Source of the DNA: Candidatus Omnitrophota bacterium
Lineage (GTDB): Bacteria; Omnitrophota; Gorgyraeia; Gygaellales; Profunditerraquicolaceae
Direction: 5' to 3'
Length of the DNA stretch: 5,185 bases
Assembly: GCA_028717985.1 (NCBI GenBank)
Contig: JAQUMS010000119.1
Span: 1-5,185 of the forward strand
Position 1 is the stretch's first letter, and the number at the start of each line of letters is the position of its first letter. Made by a program: the position numbers and the translations under genes. The notes beneath the pieces were generated by a model that ran no database searches, was not told the DNA's origin, and worked only from the letters and a program-made list of their open reading frames with translations. Shown here piece after piece: positions 5,000-5,185 of the stretch.

Positions 5000-5185
5000 A
5001 TGGTAAATTCGGTTGATACTGTTTTTGTGTTGTTTTCTTCAGTGTTGGTCATGCTCATGACCCCCGGTCTGGCTTTTTTTTACGGGGGTATGGTGCGGAG
5101 AAAAAATAATTTAAGTATTCTTATGCAGTGGATCATGGCGTTATGTTTGATAAGCCTGCAGTGGATGTTTTTCGGATACAGCCTT
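5000..5185 (+). CDS. amt: Ammonium transporter (Amt family), N-terminal part, cut by the window edge
   Basis: The first 62 residues of an Amt/AmtB-type channel, which moves ammonium across the inner membrane when nitrogen is scarce. TM1 carries the family signature TPGLAFFYGGMVRRKN (21-36), followed by NLSILMQ and a second membrane segment ending in WMFFGYSL, where the window stops. The protein begins directly at TM1 with no obvious cleavable signal peptide. The start has a strong ribosome-binding site. In most bacteria amt is followed by a PII gene (glnK), which could lie just outside this window. A promoter and terminator-containing leader upstream indicate its own transcriptional control, separate from the ATPase operon. 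Confidence 0.95.
   Translation, partial: MVNSVDTVFVLFSSVLVMLMTPGLAFFYGGMVRRKNNLSILMQWIMALCLISLQWMFFGYSL

Noticed and set aside
4837..5058. 73-codon minus-strand open frame across the amt leader
   Set aside because: It runs antisense through the promoter, terminator and amt start, has no recognisable domain, and is explained by the features on the + strand.

Overview
The window carries five protein-coding regions, all on the + strand: a 5'-truncated sensor histidine kinase, a small GemA/Gp16-like (DUF1018) protein, a DedA-family membrane protein, a large P-type cation ATPase, and the start of an ammonium transporter that runs off the right edge. Base composition is moderate and slightly AT-rich. 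The mix of conserved housekeeping families with a stand-alone phage-Mu-type GemA protein suggests a free-living, probably uncultivated bacterium. Nothing here fixes the phylum; a PVC-superphylum or Omnitrophota-like lineage is only a guess.

Left part (1-1363). Bases 1-105 hold no gene I can support. They include a string somewhat like the core of the class I cyclic-di-GMP riboswitch. From about 106 the frame reads the tail of a PAS domain and continues without a stop into HisKA and HATPase_c domains (to 903). In-frame stops lie just upstream and there is no usable start codon before 211, so the kinase looks beheaded by a rearrangement, deletion or assembly join. A hairpin plus T-run overlaps its stop codon. 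The DUF1018 gene follows (946-1311). Its last codons are the first copy of a five-copy, 13-bp tandem repeat (1299-1363) that places TAA stops in all three frames.

Middle part (1364-4850). A perfect TTGACA box at 1375 is followed by about 110 bases that fold on paper into a closing stem around three consecutive hairpins. The 3' strand of that closing stem is also the 5' strand of a short hairpin that runs into eight Ts. This is the layout of a transcription-attenuating cis-regulatory RNA, or of a small terminated RNA, and I cannot assign it to a known class. Downstream lie the DedA protein (1595-2266) and, 19 bp later with its own ribosome-binding site, an 854-residue P-type ATPase (2286-4850). 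They are almost certainly one operon. DedA proteins are linked to proton-coupled transport or undecaprenyl-phosphate flipping, so the operon probably serves envelope or cation homeostasis.

Right part (4847-5185). A near-consensus promoter (TTGAAA, 16 bp, TATAAT) overlaps the ATPase stop codon. Its leader of about 100 nt ends in a strong two-part hairpin with nine Ts, only 5-6 bp before the Shine-Dalgarno sequence of the ammonium transporter gene. No promoter is visible after that terminator, so transporter expression should depend on conditional read-through.

The two leaders, before dedA and before amt, are the most interesting items in the window.
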